Positions 14,983-23,082 of a DNA stretch of 23,924 nt are shown one piece after another. Under the pieces are notes generated by a model. It had not been told where the DNA came from. It was given only the letters and a program-made list of their open reading frames with translations, and searched no databases. Made by a program: the position numbers and the translations under genes. Each line of letters begins with the position of its first letter. Position 1 is the first letter of the stretch. Source of the DNA: JBGTBQ01 sp041749275 (GTDB lineage: Bacteria; Acidobacteriota; Blastocatellia; Pyrinomonadales; Pyrinomonadaceae); contig JBGTBQ010000438.1 of NCBI GenBank assembly GCA_041749275.1, positions 1 to 23,924 of the forward strand. The letters run 5' to 3'.

Positions 14983-16422
14983 TTGAGAAGAGCAAAAATA
15001 CTTGCCACGCTCGGCCCGGCGTCGCGCGAACCCGCGGTGCTGGAAGCGTTGCTTGCGGCGGGCGCGAACGCTGTGCGTATCAACATGTCGCACGGCGCGC
15101 AGGAAGAACATGCGGAGACCATTCGGCGGGCGCGCGCCGGCGCGGAGAGGTTGAAGCGACCACTAGCGGTGCTCGTTGATCTATCGGGGCCGAAGCTCCG
15201 GACGGGCGTGCTCAAAGGCGGCCAGTCAGTCACGCTTGAGACGAACGCGCTCTTCACGATCACCACACGCTCCGTGGTCGGCGACGCGCGCGAGGTCTCG
15301 ACCAACTACGCCGGCATCGCCCACGACGTGAAGGCCGGCGCGCGCATCCTGCTCGACGATGGGGCCATCGAGTTGCTCGTCGAGAGCACGAACGAGACGG
15401 ATGTCATCACGCGCGTCGTCAACGGCGGGACGCTCTCGGAGCGCAAGGGCATCAACCTGCCGGGCATCGCTCTCCCCATCCCTTCGCTCACGGACAAGGA
15501 CAAACGCGATCTACAGTTTGCCGTCCGCCATGGCGCCGATTACATCGCGCTCTCTTTCGTGAGGCGCGCGGAGGACTGCATCGAGGCCAAATCGCTTATC
15601 AAAGCAGCCGGCGGCAAGCAACCGCTCATCGCCAAGATCGAGAAGGCCGAGGCGATTGATCACCTCGACGATATCATCGAGGCCGCGGACGGAGTGATGG
15701 TCGCGCGCGGCGACCTCGGCGTCGAGACGAGCGTCGAACTCGTCCCCGTCTACCAGAAGCGCATCATCGAGCGCGCCAACCATCGTGGCCGCGTCGTCAT
15801 CACCGCGACGCAGATGCTTCAGTCCATGATTAACGAGCCGCGCCCGACGCGCGCCGAGGCTTCGGATGTGGCGAACGCCGTGTGGGACGGTACCGACGCC
15901 GTGATGCTCTCGGCGGAGACGGCGACGGGACAGTATCCCGTGCTCGCGGTAGCGACGATGGCGCGCATCGTCGAGACGGCGGAGAATGGCAAGCCCACCG
16001 GTTCGAGCGACATCACGCGCTGGGCTGGCAAGCAGTCGGGGCGCGTCAGCCGCGCGCTATGCGAGGCCGCCGCTTTTGCCGCCGAAGAAATGAGTACCGA
16101 GACCATCGCCGTCATCACCGAGTCGGGGCTGATGGCTCATCGGCTGTCGGCGCTCCGGCCCGAACAGCGCATCGTCGCGCTGACATCGAACGCGAGCGTC
16201 CAGAACGAGCTGTCGTTGCTCTGGGGCACGGAGTCATATATCCATCCCCCATCCACGAACACAGAGGAGATGCTGAAGGTGTGCGAGCGGACGATGATCG
16301 AAGTCGGCGCCGCTCGACATGGCGAGACGCTCGTCATAATGGCGGGCCGGCTGTCGGGACTCGGCCTCTCAAGCTCGGTCACGCTTTACACGGTCGGCGG
16401 CGACCTGCCGCGCAAAATCTGA
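14983..16422 (+). CDS. pyk: Pyruvate kinase
   Basis: This 479-residue cytoplasmic glycolytic enzyme transfers phosphate from phosphoenolpyruvate to ADP, giving ATP and pyruvate. It starts in typical fashion (RRAKILATLGPAS). Arg33 lies in VRINMSHG. The catalytic Lys218 and the metal ligand Glu220 lie in IAKIEKAE, and Asp244 lies in VMVARGDLGVE. ITATQMLQSMI and EASDVANAVWDGTDAVMLS are family boxes. The C-terminal allosteric domain is complete. The start is TTG, supported by GAGG at 14971-14974 and by alignment to the family N-terminus. A four-codon ORF (ATG CTA AAT TGA) overlaps the start. The TPR gene follows after 6 nt. Confidence 0.97.
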   Translation: MRRAKILATLGPASREPAVLEALLAAGANAVRINMSHGAQEEHAETIRRARAGAERLKRPLAVLVDLSGPKLRTGVLKGGQSVTLETNALFTITTRSVVGDAREVSTNYAGIAHDVKAGARILLDDGAIELLVESTNETDVITRVVNGGTLSERKGINLPGIALPIPSLTDKDKRDLQFAVRHGADYIALSFVRRAEDCIEAKSLIKAAGGKQPLIAKIEKAEAIDHLDDIIEAADGVMVARGDLGVETSVELVPVYQKRIIERANHRGRVVITATQMLQSMINEPRPTRAEASDVANAVWDGTDAVMLSAETATGQYPVLAVATMARIVETAENGKPTGSSDITRWAGKQSGRVSRALCEAAAFAAEEMSTETIAVITESGLMAHRLSALRPEQRIVALTSNASVQNELSLLWGTESYIHPPSTNTEEMLKVCERTMIEVGAARHGETLVIMAGRLSGLGLSSSVTLYTVGGDLPRKI

Positions 16423-16428
16423 GGCGCT

Positions 16429-17319
16429 TTGGGCTGGAAGCTACAAATCTCGGTCGGCGACATTTCCGAGATGGTCCGGCCCGCCTTCTTTGCCCTCGCC
16501 GCGCTCGCCTCCGCTTGGGTGCTCGCCGACGCGCGCAGACGCTTCAGCGTATATGCGACTGCCGCTTGGACGCTCCTGACGCTCCTCTTCCCTTTCGTTG
16601 CCACCCCTCTTTATCTAATCGCGCGCATGTTCAAGCGCCGCGCCGGGCTTCTCACAACGTCAACACAGCCAGCCAACGACGCACCCGGAGAGGCGGCGCC
16701 ATCTCCGTTCGATAGCGCCGAAGCTGAGAGCGCAGGCGACCCTCATGCAAGCGAGCGCCGGCAGGCTAAACAGGCTCCGCTTTCACACGACCCCGGGCAT
16801 GACGGTTCTGCTTCTTCGCGCCCACGTGCTCAGGCGGGTGAACCGTCCGCGCTCCCGGCAAAGTGGTCGAGCGTTGTGCTGCCCCTCGTCTATGCGACCA
16901 CGACGCTACTGCTCGGCGCCGGCTACTTTTATCTGGACTACACGAGCTTCGACGCGCGCTTCGCCGCCGCGCAACGTGCGACTCTCTTTGAACGGAAGGA
17001 GCGCGCGATGCGCGAATACCGCGCGGCGCTCGTCCTGCGCGACGATGCACACACGCACAAGTTGTTGGGACTGGAACTCGCCGGGGCGGGACGTTGGGAG
17101 GAAGCACTCGCCGAGTTTCGCGCGGCGCAACGCGGCGGCGAGCCGGATGCGCGACTGCTTTTTCACGAAGCGGTCGCGCTGGATGCGCTGATGCGCCCGG
17201 CGGAGGCGGCGGACGTTTTCAGACAGTTCCTTCAAAGCAAACCGTGCACGCGGCCTGAGCCTGACTTGTTCTGCGGCGAGGCGCAAGCTCGGCTGAGATT
17301 AGGGCAGGCGACGCTCTGA
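16429..17319 (+). CDS. Membrane protein with TPR-like C-terminal domain
   Basis: This 296-residue protein has two hydrophobic segments near the N-terminus (about 17-33 and 42-64), a low-complexity Ser/Ala/Glu/His linker (about 75-140) and a third hydrophobic helix (about 149-168). A C-terminal helical repeat region (about 195-295) reads as two to three TPRs (HKLLGLELAGAGRWEEALAEFR; FHEAVALDALMRPAEAADVFRQF). The C-terminal part probably faces one side of the membrane as a binding platform. The start is TTG, 6 nt after the pyk stop, with GAGG overlapping that stop, so the two are translationally close and co-transcribed. ATG at 16471 is an alternative. No function is assigned. Confidence 0.8.
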   Translation: MGWKLQISVGDISEMVRPAFFALAALASAWVLADARRRFSVYATAAWTLLTLLFPFVATPLYLIARMFKRRAGLLTTSTQPANDAPGEAAPSPFDSAEAESAGDPHASERRQAKQAPLSHDPGHDGSASSRPRAQAGEPSALPAKWSSVVLPLVYATTTLLLGAGYFYLDYTSFDARFAAAQRATLFERKERAMREYRAALVLRDDAHTHKLLGLELAGAGRWEEALAEFRAAQRGGEPDARLLFHEAVALDALMRPAEAADVFRQFLQSKPCTRPEPDLFCGEAQARLRLGQATL

Positions 17320-17377
17320 GAAATCATAAGGCAGTTTGTAGTTGCGTCGGTCTTTGCGTCTTGTCGAACGCTATTTT

Positions 17378-18391
17378 TCACCCGGCGCGGAGGGTACGCA
17401 CGATGGCGTCGCGGAGACGCTGGGGGGCGGCGTTCTGCGTGCCTTGCTGTGGGTTGCGCCAGTTGTCGAGGATAGCGACCTTGTGCGCGCAGGCGACCGT
17501 GCAGAGCGGCGCGCACCATTTCTCGGCGTGATACTCGCGGTCGAAGTCGTCCATCGTGTAGTCGGCGAGCGAGATACCGAGCACGCCGCGCTGCTGCGAG
17601 CAGTGGTGGACGAGGCCATCCTCGCAGATGTAGAGATAGCGCGCGCCGGAGCGACAGCGCCAGTCGTTCGGCTTGCCGGCGGCGAGATTATCCTGAAACC
17701 AGCCGAGCCGCGCGTACTCCGACTTGTTGAAGAGTTTCAACTCCTCGTAGACCTTTCGCTCGCGCTCGCTCAAAGGCTTGAGCAGCCCCGCGCCATCGTG
17801 GATAACGCCGATGGTCGTGGAGAAGCCGAGTTCGCGCGCGCGGCGTGCGATAACAAGCGCGTCTTCGGGATTCTTGATGCCGCCACCGATGACCGAGTTG
17901 ATGTTGATGTGAAAGTCGGCGTGCTCGGCGAGATTCTGTAATTTCTTGTCGAGGTTCTTGAGGCTCTTCTTGGAAACCTCGTCCGGCTCAACGTTGTCAA
18001 TGCTGATTTGCAGGTACTCAAGACCCGCTTCGTTCAAGCGGCGAACGCGCTCCGGCGTGAAGTAGTAGCCATTCGAGATGAGTCCGGCGATCATCCGGCG
18101 GCGGCGGATGTGGCGGATGATCTCGTCGAGGTCGGGGTGCATGAGCGGCTCGCCGCCCGAAATCGTGATGACCGACGTGCCGAGGTCGGCGAGTTTGTCG
18201 AGTCGCCGCCGCATCTCTTCGAGCAGCACCGGGTCGGAAGTCTTGTCGTACTCGTTGCAGTAGGTGCACGCGAGGTTACAGCGGCGCATCGGGATGATGT
18301 GCGCGAGCACCGGATGGCGCGTCGAGGCGAGCGCGCGGGTGATGAACCTCGCCTCGCGGGCTTTCAGCTTTAGGTGCGTGCTTCTCTTCAT
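17378..18391 (-). CDS. Radical SAM protein with SPASM-like cysteine-rich C-terminus
   Basis: From the ATG at 18391 this is 337 residues; an in-frame TTG at 18409 would add six. The radical SAM motif CNLACTYC holds the three [4Fe-4S] cysteines (44, 48, 51 in the longer numbering). SGGEPLMHPDL is the SAM-binding GGE region, and LQISIDN is the conserved beta-strand. Beyond residue 250 are six more cysteines (252, 262, 270, 299, 303, 307) in CRSG, CED, CSQQ and CAPLCTVACAH, a spacing like SPASM auxiliary clusters. That group often modifies peptides or cofactors, but no precursor peptide gene is nearby. It is convergent with the TPR gene across 58 nt of nothing recognisable. No good ribosome site is seen. 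Confidence 0.88.
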   Translation of the reverse strand: MKRSTHLKLKAREARFITRALASTRHPVLAHIIPMRRCNLACTYCNEYDKTSDPVLLEEMRRRLDKLADLGTSVITISGGEPLMHPDLDEIIRHIRRRRMIAGLISNGYYFTPERVRRLNEAGLEYLQISIDNVEPDEVSKKSLKNLDKKLQNLAEHADFHININSVIGGGIKNPEDALVIARRARELGFSTTIGVIHDGAGLLKPLSERERKVYEELKLFNKSEYARLGWFQDNLAAGKPNDWRCRSGARYLYICEDGLVHHCSQQRGVLGISLADYTMDDFDREYHAEKWCAPLCTVACAHKVAILDNWRNPQQGTQNAAPQRLRDAIVRTLRAG

Positions 18392-18553
18392 CAAGGCTGC
18401 CGCGGTCAAACGTCCGGCGCGCGGTCGGGTGGCAAGCGGAGTGCGCGCCGTGAGTCCAAACTTTCTTTATGCTCGCGTAAGAAAATACAGAAAGGGCGTG
18501 CGCTAGGCAAGGAGAGCGGAGGTGCGCTGTCACCACGACTCACAAAACGGCGA

Positions 18554-18588
18554 AGGGTTTCGGAACCTTTGAGGAGCGCCGAAACCCT
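18554..18588 (-). terminator. Hairpin terminator after the LolA-like gene
   Basis: AGGGTTTCGG (18554-18563) pairs perfectly over 10 bp with CCGAAACCCT (18579-18588), loop 15 nt. On the minus strand it lies 26 nt past the LolA-like stop, and a TTTT run follows six bases beyond the stem. The rest of 18410-18614 shows no gene and should hold the radical SAM promoter, which I could not fix. Confidence 0.6.
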
Positions 18589-18614
18589 ATGCCACCAGAA
18601 ATCTTGTGACGAGA

Positions 18615-19307
18615 TTAACTCTTGACGATCTTCACACCCGCCGGGAGGTTGATTTTGAAGGCATCAGGCGAGATGCCCGCGTTCTTCTGGATACCGCTCA
18701 GACGCACAAGCGTCGAGTCGCCGTTGCGCTCCGTGACGCGCGTCTGGATGGGCATCCCACCGTCGTCCACCCAGATTTCCGCGAACTTGAAGTCCGCGCC
18801 GCCCTTCGGCGTGAGCTTGATCCACGTCACGTGCGAGCCGCCCGCCTCTAAAGTGCCATCGCCGAGCAGTTCGTAGTTGAAATCGTTCCGCAACTGCGCG
18901 CCCGAAGCGCTGAACACAAAACTGAGCACGCCGCCGCCCTTGTTGGGCGCCTTGTTGGACTTGCCCTTATAGGCGATATTCAACTTTGGCTTAAAGAGCG
19001 TGTACTCGCCCTTGTCCACCGCCAGAATTTCCTGCCGCGGCCTATTGATGTCGAGGCGTAGCGAGGCATCGCGCCCTTTGCCCGGCAAATACTGCACGCT
19101 GCCGTGAGACATCTCCTCGCCGAACCGGGCGTCAACCTTTTGAATGGTGACGCTCGCCCGCAGGCTGCGAAGGTCGCGATTGTTTCGCTCCATCTTGTTG
19201 AAGATGGAGCTGACGAGGCCGGGGCCTTGTGCCGCGACGGTCGGGGGAATGGCTGTCGCGCTGATGAAAAGTGCGAACGCGAGGCCAAGCAAAGATAGCT
19301 TCTTCAT
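18615..19307 (-). CDS. LolA-like outer-membrane lipoprotein-sorting protein
   Basis: This 230-residue protein has a clear signal peptide (1-26, TVAAQ). Its mature region matches the LolA/LolB-like half-barrel fold in layout: the helical start IFNKMERNNRDLRSLRASVTIQ, then alternating strands with RLDINRPRQEILAVDKGEYTLFKPKLN, and a late WVDDGGMPIQTRVTERNGD. LolA carries lipoproteins across the periplasm. Here the cargo and partners are inferred only from the ABC genes upstream in the same direction. ATG follows AAGGAG, a strong ribosome site. It is the last gene of the putative envelope operon, followed by a hairpin terminator. Confidence 0.82.
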   Translation of the reverse strand: MKKLSLLGLAFALFISATAIPPTVAAQGPGLVSSIFNKMERNNRDLRSLRASVTIQKVDARFGEEMSHGSVQYLPGKGRDASLRLDINRPRQEILAVDKGEYTLFKPKLNIAYKGKSNKAPNKGGGVLSFVFSASGAQLRNDFNYELLGDGTLEAGGSHVTWIKLTPKGGADFKFAEIWVDDGGMPIQTRVTERNGDSTLVRLSGIQKNAGISPDAFKINLPAGVKIVKS

Positions 19308-19376
19308 GCAAACTCCTTCAAAAATTTCGGGGAAACACCTAACCCACTCCCGAATCCGGGTGATTATAGGGAATAA

Positions 19377-19724
19377 TTACTCTATGTCAACCTCGTAAGC
19401 GGCGATTTGGCCGTTCTCAGCCTTCAGCGCCCGCCAACCCTTAACGCGAAAATCCGTCCGCCCCGTGAGCGTTTGCACGCCGCGTTCCACAGCCTGTGGG
19501 TCTGGGGTTTGCCCCAGAACTTCGGGGCTGATGAACAGTTTCCGCGCCGCTTTGTCCGAGCTTTGATGCAAGGGCTGGCGACTCAGTTCGCCCTCGCTAA
19601 ACCATGTTTTAGGCGTCAAAAAGATAAAGGCGAGTATGAGAACGCACAGCACGTCGTATTGCCAAGTGGTGCGCTCGTAAGACCAAAGGATGATGCGTTT
19701 AACTACGCGCCAGAGTCGGGTCAT
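19377..19724 (-). CDS. Small single-pass membrane protein, function unknown
   Basis: This 115-residue protein is not recognised. It has a basic N-terminus (TRLWRVVKRIILWSYERTTWQ), a membrane helix (about 24-38, VLCVLILAFIFLTP), then a soluble domain ending TLTGRTDFRVKGWRALKAENGQIAAYEVDIE, which looks like a beta-rich, probably periplasmic unit. It lies between the ABC ATPase and the LolA-like gene, all on the minus strand, so it may be an accessory of that system. The start codon has no Shine-Dalgarno sequence; it lies in a 15-nt word (CATGTCTAAAAAAGC, 19722-19736) nearly identical to the end of the MITE-like repeats. Confidence 0.75.
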   Translation of the reverse strand: MTRLWRVVKRIILWSYERTTWQYDVLCVLILAFIFLTPKTWFSEGELSRQPLHQSSDKAARKLFISPEVLGQTPDPQAVERGVQTLTGRTDFRVKGWRALKAENGQIAAYEVDIE

Positions 19725-19741
19725 GTCTAAAAAAGCTGCCA

Positions 19742-19797
19742 GATGTTAGATGTCGGATGCCAGAAAAAGCTGACACCTAACATCCGGCATCCGACAT
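19742..19797. repeat. Heptad inverted-repeat cassette G (GATGTCR type)
   Basis: The left arm (19742-19762) is GATGTTA, GATGTCG, GATGCCA. After GAAAAAG comes the right arm (19770-19797): CTGACAC, CTAACAT, CCGGCAT, CCGACAT. It has the shortest spacer of the set. It fills the operon gap between the small membrane protein and the ATPase gene. Confidence 0.85.
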
Positions 19798-19802
19798 TCG
19801 CA

Positions 19803-20504
19803 TTATATCTGCACGCGGGCGGAGGGCGCAAGAATTTGTCCGTCGCGCATCTGTATGATGCGGCGGCACATGGCGGCGGCCTCCGGGTTGTGCGTAATCA
19901 TCACGATGGTCTGGTTGAAGCGGTAGTTCATCTCCTGAAACATGTTGAGGACGATGGCCGAGTTCTCGGAGTCGAGATTTCCGGTCGGCTCGTCGGCAAG
20001 GACGAGGGCCGGGCGGTTGACGATAGCGCGGGCCAGAGCCACGCGCTGCTGTTCACCGCCCGACAATTCCAGCGGCTTGTGATGCATCTTGTCTTCAAGT
20101 TTGAGCAGGCGCAGGATTTCGCGGCGGCGGTCGGGGTCATCCTGTTTGCCGTCGCCGCCGGCGTGGATGCGCTCGGCGAGGCGCAGGTTACCCTCTGCCG
20201 TGAGCGTCGGGAAAAGATTGAAGCGTTGGAAGACAAAGCCGATCTTACGTCGCCGGATGTCGGTGCGCCGCGCGTCCGTGGCGGCGGTGAGGTCTTCGTC
20301 GTCAATCATAATCCGCCCGCTCGAAGGCGTGAGCAGCCCGCCCAGCAGATGCAGCATCGTTGACTTGCCACACCCGGAAGGCCCCATGATCGCCAGAAAG
20401 TCGCCTTCCTCGACATCAAGCGACACGCCGCGCAGCGCCTGCACATCCACGCTGCCGACGCGATAGGTCTTGACGAGGTTCTCTGCTTGAAGGATTTTCC
20501 GCAT
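19803..20504 (-). CDS. ABC transporter ATP-binding protein, LolD/MacB type
   Basis: This 233-residue ATPase powers the adjacent FtsX-type permease at the inner membrane. Walker A is GPSGCGKST (41-49), the Q-loop is FVFQRFNLFP, the ABC signature is LSGGEQQRVALARA (147-160), Walker B is LVLADEPTGNLDS, and the H-loop His205 lies in MITHNPEAA. The sequence is of the LolD/MacB/FtsE group, which extrudes or releases substrates from the membrane rather than importing them. Length is standard. The permease precedes it in transcription order, 120 nt away across cassette H. The ATG start has no Shine-Dalgarno sequence. Confidence 0.95.
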   Translation of the reverse strand: MRKILQAENLVKTYRVGSVDVQALRGVSLDVEEGDFLAIMGPSGCGKSTMLHLLGGLLTPSSGRIMIDDEDLTAATDARRTDIRRRKIGFVFQRFNLFPTLTAEGNLRLAERIHAGGDGKQDDPDRRREILRLLKLEDKMHHKPLELSGGEQQRVALARAIVNRPALVLADEPTGNLDSENSAIVLNMFQEMNYRFNQTIVMITHNPEAAAMCRRIIQMRDGQILAPSARVQI

Positions 20505-20514
20505 AAGTAAGGCC

Positions 20515-20613
20515 GTTAGCTCTTAACGGATAGCTGTTAGCTTAAAGCGTCTTCGACGAGATTGAAGCGAGGGGAACAGGCTGAAAGCCAACCGCTAAGA
20601 GCTAACGGCTAAC
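20515..20613. repeat. Heptad inverted-repeat cassette H (TTAGCNN type)
   Basis: The left arm (20515-20542) is GTTAGCT, CTTAACG, GATAGCT, GTTAGCT. The right arm (20586-20613) is AGCCAAC, CGCTAAG, AGCTAAC, GGCTAAC. It uses the same word as cassette C. It occupies the operon gap between the permease and ATPase genes, 10 nt from the ATPase start. Confidence 0.8.
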
Positions 20614-20624
20614 CGCTTCTCTCA

Positions 20625-21725
20625 TCATTCGTATGACAAAGCACTCACCGGGTCTAAATTAGCGGCGCGCACCGCCGGGTAGAGCGCACCGAGCACGCCG
20701 CCCGCGATGCCGATCAGAAACGCCGTCAGCGCCCACATCCAACTGTATTCGAAGATCAGGCCGGAGAAGCGCTGGATCAGGAACGCGGCGGCGAACGAGA
20801 TGGCGAAACCGGCGGCAACGCCGATGACGCTGATTAAGATCGCTTCCTTCTGAATGACGCCGACGATGTAGCCGCGCGAGGCGCCGAGCGCCTTCAGAAC
20901 GCCGATCTCGCGCGTCCGTTCCGTGATGGTTGTGTACATCGCCAGCATCACGACGAGCGCGCTCACCACCGCCGACAATCCCACCAGCGAACGCAGGAAG
21001 ACAGACAGATACGGGATGCTCTTCTCGACGTTCGTGAACACGTCGCGCGTAAACTGGATTTTGTTGCCGGGCAGCGCCTCGTCAATGCGTCGCGCCACCT
21101 CTTTCTCCTCGGCGGGGTTCTTCACCTTGACGTAAACCCACGTACACTTGCCCGGCGCTTCGAGCGCGTCCTGCATTGCGGCGAGCGACATCTTGACGCG
21201 CGGCCCCGCCTCCGGCGTGTAGACGCCGACCACGGTGTACGGCAAATCACCGAAAAGCTTGATCTCGCTCCCGACGCGCAGATCGTTGTTGCGCGCCTTC
21301 GTCTCGTCAACGACGACCTCATTCAATCCTACGGGCGGGCGTCCCTCGACCAGACTCATGCCGTTCATCTCGGCGAACGGTTGCCATTCGACGCCCTCGA
21401 TCTGTTCAATTCCCAGACCTCCGCGCCCGCTCTGTGAAACGTTCCGAATATCCGGCACCGCCAACTGGACGCCCTCGATCTTCATCAACTCATCTGCGTA
21501 CCGCACATCAACATTCGTCGCCGCATTCAGCAGATCGGTCCCGCCGCCCTTCGTGAAAAGAATTTCCGCGCGCAGATTCTGCGAGCGCCGCTTGAGGTCA
21601 TTCGACAACCCACGCGCCAGCCCCGTAAACAGCATCACGAGGCACACACCCAACGCTACGCCAGCCGCGCTCACCAGAGCGCGCACCGGGCGCTGACGGA
21701 CGTTGGCGGCGATCAGGTTATCCAT
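20625..21725 (-). CDS. ABC transporter permease, FtsX/MacB/LolC-E type
   Basis: This 366-residue inner-membrane permease has the four-helix MacB layout: one helix near the N-terminus (about 15-38), a large periplasmic domain (about 40-240), and three C-terminal helices (about 245-270, 295-325, 335-360). The end reads GGVLGALYPAVRAANLDPVSALSYE, where AVRAANLDPVSALSYE is the classic FtsX-family tail. TERTREIGVLKALGASRGYIV is the coupling segment contacting the ATPase. Only one permease gene is present, so it would act as a homodimer. Substrate could be lipoproteins, as in LolCDE or LolF systems, or a toxin or lipid as in MacB; context favours the former weakly. Confidence 0.92.
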   Translation of the reverse strand: MDNLIAANVRQRPVRALVSAAGVALGVCLVMLFTGLARGLSNDLKRRSQNLRAEILFTKGGGTDLLNAATNVDVRYADELMKIEGVQLAVPDIRNVSQSGRGGLGIEQIEGVEWQPFAEMNGMSLVEGRPPVGLNEVVVDETKARNNDLRVGSEIKLFGDLPYTVVGVYTPEAGPRVKMSLAAMQDALEAPGKCTWVYVKVKNPAEEKEVARRIDEALPGNKIQFTRDVFTNVEKSIPYLSVFLRSLVGLSAVVSALVVMLAMYTTITERTREIGVLKALGASRGYIVGVIQKEAILISVIGVAAGFAISFAAAFLIQRFSGLIFEYSWMWALTAFLIGIAGGVLGALYPAVRAANLDPVSALSYE

Positions 21726-21733
21726 AAAAAGTA

Positions 21734-21797
21734 GATGTCGGATGTCAGATACCAGTCATCAGACCACCAGCTTGCACTGACATCCAACATCTGACAT
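21734..21797. repeat. Heptad inverted-repeat cassette I (GATGTCR type)
   Basis: The left arm (21734-21754) is GATGTCG, GATGTCA, GATACCA. The right arm (21777-21797) is CTGACAT, CCAACAT, CTGACAT. It starts 8 nt upstream of the permease ATG, and the stop codon of the lipoprotein gene (21798-21800) follows the right arm directly. Confidence 0.85.
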
Positions 21798-22853
21798 CTA
21801 TTGTTTCTTCGCGTCCAGATCAACCTCTGGCAGGTTCGACTCGTTCTTCAGGATGAAGGTGTCCGCGCCATATGGTTGACCCACTTTGACCTGCGCCGGG
21901 TCTTGGAAAGCGATGCGGATCGAGTAGCGCTCCTGCGGGCGCGTCAACTCTATCTGCGCGGGCAGCGCCTGCCCAGTTCCTTCGCCGAACGGCTTCGGGT
22001 CGCTGTAGATAACGTCGGTGATAAGCTGTCCGCGTTCATTGTAGGTCTGCACGCGCGCCAACCGGATCGCGCCAACACGGTCGAACCAGAAACGGCGGAG
22101 CAGAGATGCGCGGCCCGGCCCGGCGGGCTTCAGTTCCGACAGAATATAATAGCCGCGCACGACGCGGGCGCTCTTCTTCGCACCCCGCCGTGTATCCGGC
22201 TCCTCCTCGAATGCCTCCGACTGCGCGTAGTAAACCATTCCGGCATCGTCGGTCGCGGCAGGCGGCACGAGCAGCGCATCGGTGAAGTGTTGCGGGCGCA
22301 AAGAGGAGAGCGCACTCACGGTGGCGCGCTGCATCGCAGCCTCTTGCTTCTTCCCGTCCTTGCGGCAGTCGGGGTTCGCGCCGTTGCCGTTCGCTTCAAG
22401 CTTGTCGTACACGGCGTTGTTAGTCCCCGTGACGAACCGCTTGTACTTTACGTCGCCCTGATAGAGCGCCGCCCAAAAACGCTCGCCCGTCGAACTCATC
22501 TCGGCGACCTTAATGCCGAGCGGCGCTTGAACGAGTAGGAAAATCTGGCCGGGCCGCTGCACGATGACCCGCCCCTCGGTGGTGCGGTACAGGTCGGCGA
22601 CGCCGCACTCGGCGAAGCTGTTGTCAAGGAAGGTGATGTCAATCTTGCCGCTTAGAGACCTCACGCCCGCGAGACGGTTGACCTCCGCGATCAGCATCGA
22701 GGTATCGGCCTCGACCCGTGGCGAGAGCAATGGCGGCACCATGATCTTGCTCTTGGGGCTGAAGATACCGCATCCCGCCAGCAACACGACGGCGGCCAGT
22801 AATGCCGCCAAGCGCAAAGGAAACACTTTTATCAAGAGTTTTAGACCGCGCAT
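21798..22853 (-). CDS. Probable outer-membrane or periplasmic lipoprotein, first gene of the ABC cluster
   Basis: From the ATG at 22853 this is 351 residues. It starts with a signal peptide whose lipobox LLAGC puts the lipidated Cys at 28. The mature part begins with a linker and SLSGKIDITFLDNSFAE, and runs through LYRTTEGRVIVQRPGQIFLLV and APLGIKVAEM. These are long beta-strands reminiscent of LolB or DUF4292-type lipoproteins. A charged, low-complexity insert follows (about 150-190). I infer a receptor or partner for the ABC/LolA-like genes downstream. The in-frame TTG at 22919 is rejected as start: it puts 22 residues before the signal, and the likely promoter at 22923-22952 would start transcription at or beyond it. 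Confidence 0.8.
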   Translation of the reverse strand: MRGLKLLIKVFPLRLAALLAAVVLLAGCGIFSPKSKIMVPPLLSPRVEADTSMLIAEVNRLAGVRSLSGKIDITFLDNSFAECGVADLYRTTEGRVIVQRPGQIFLLVQAPLGIKVAEMSSTGERFWAALYQGDVKYKRFVTGTNNAVYDKLEANGNGANPDCRKDGKKQEAAMQRATVSALSSLRPQHFTDALLVPPAATDDAGMVYYAQSEAFEEEPDTRRGAKKSARVVRGYYILSELKPAGPGRASLLRRFWFDRVGAIRLARVQTYNERGQLITDVIYSDPKPFGEGTGQALPAQIELTRPQERYSIRIAFQDPAQVKVGQPYGADTFILKNESNLPEVDLDAKKQ

Positions 22854-22922
22854 CGGCGGAACACAGTAAGACCTGCGAGCAACCAATGTCTGCACAAAAA
22901 ATTTATCCAAATCAATCAAGGG

Positions 22923-22952
22923 AAGCTAACAAACGCCCTTCGCCCTTGTCAA
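22923..22952 (-). promoter_or_regulatory. Probable promoter of the lipoprotein/ABC/LolA-like operon
   Basis: On the minus strand consensus TTGACA (22952-22947) is followed by TAGCTT after 18 nt, or TTAGCT after 17 nt. The -35 is strong and the -10 poor, as at lepB. The start site would be about 22916, some 60 nt upstream of the lipoprotein ATG at 22853. It is the only clear promoter found for the five genes downstream. Confidence 0.45.
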
Positions 22953-22958
22953 CGAAGG

Positions 22959-23079
22959 GATACTGGATAATGGTTAATGAACGATAGTCAGTCATTGCCT
23001 GTTTGTTGATTCGCCCCAACCGACCGGCGACTTAAGAGACTCGACGCCACGCTTCTTTCACCGATCACTAATCAATGGT
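22959..23079. repeat. Possible heptad cassette J (weak)
   Basis: The left part (22959-22993) reads GATACTG, GATAATG, GTTAATG, AACGATA, GTCAGTC. The right part (23059-23079) reads CACCGAT, CACTAAT, CAATGGT. The 7-nt period is visible but the two arms complement at only about half of positions. Without the other cassettes I would not have called it. Confidence 0.3.
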
Positions 23080-23082
23080 TTT

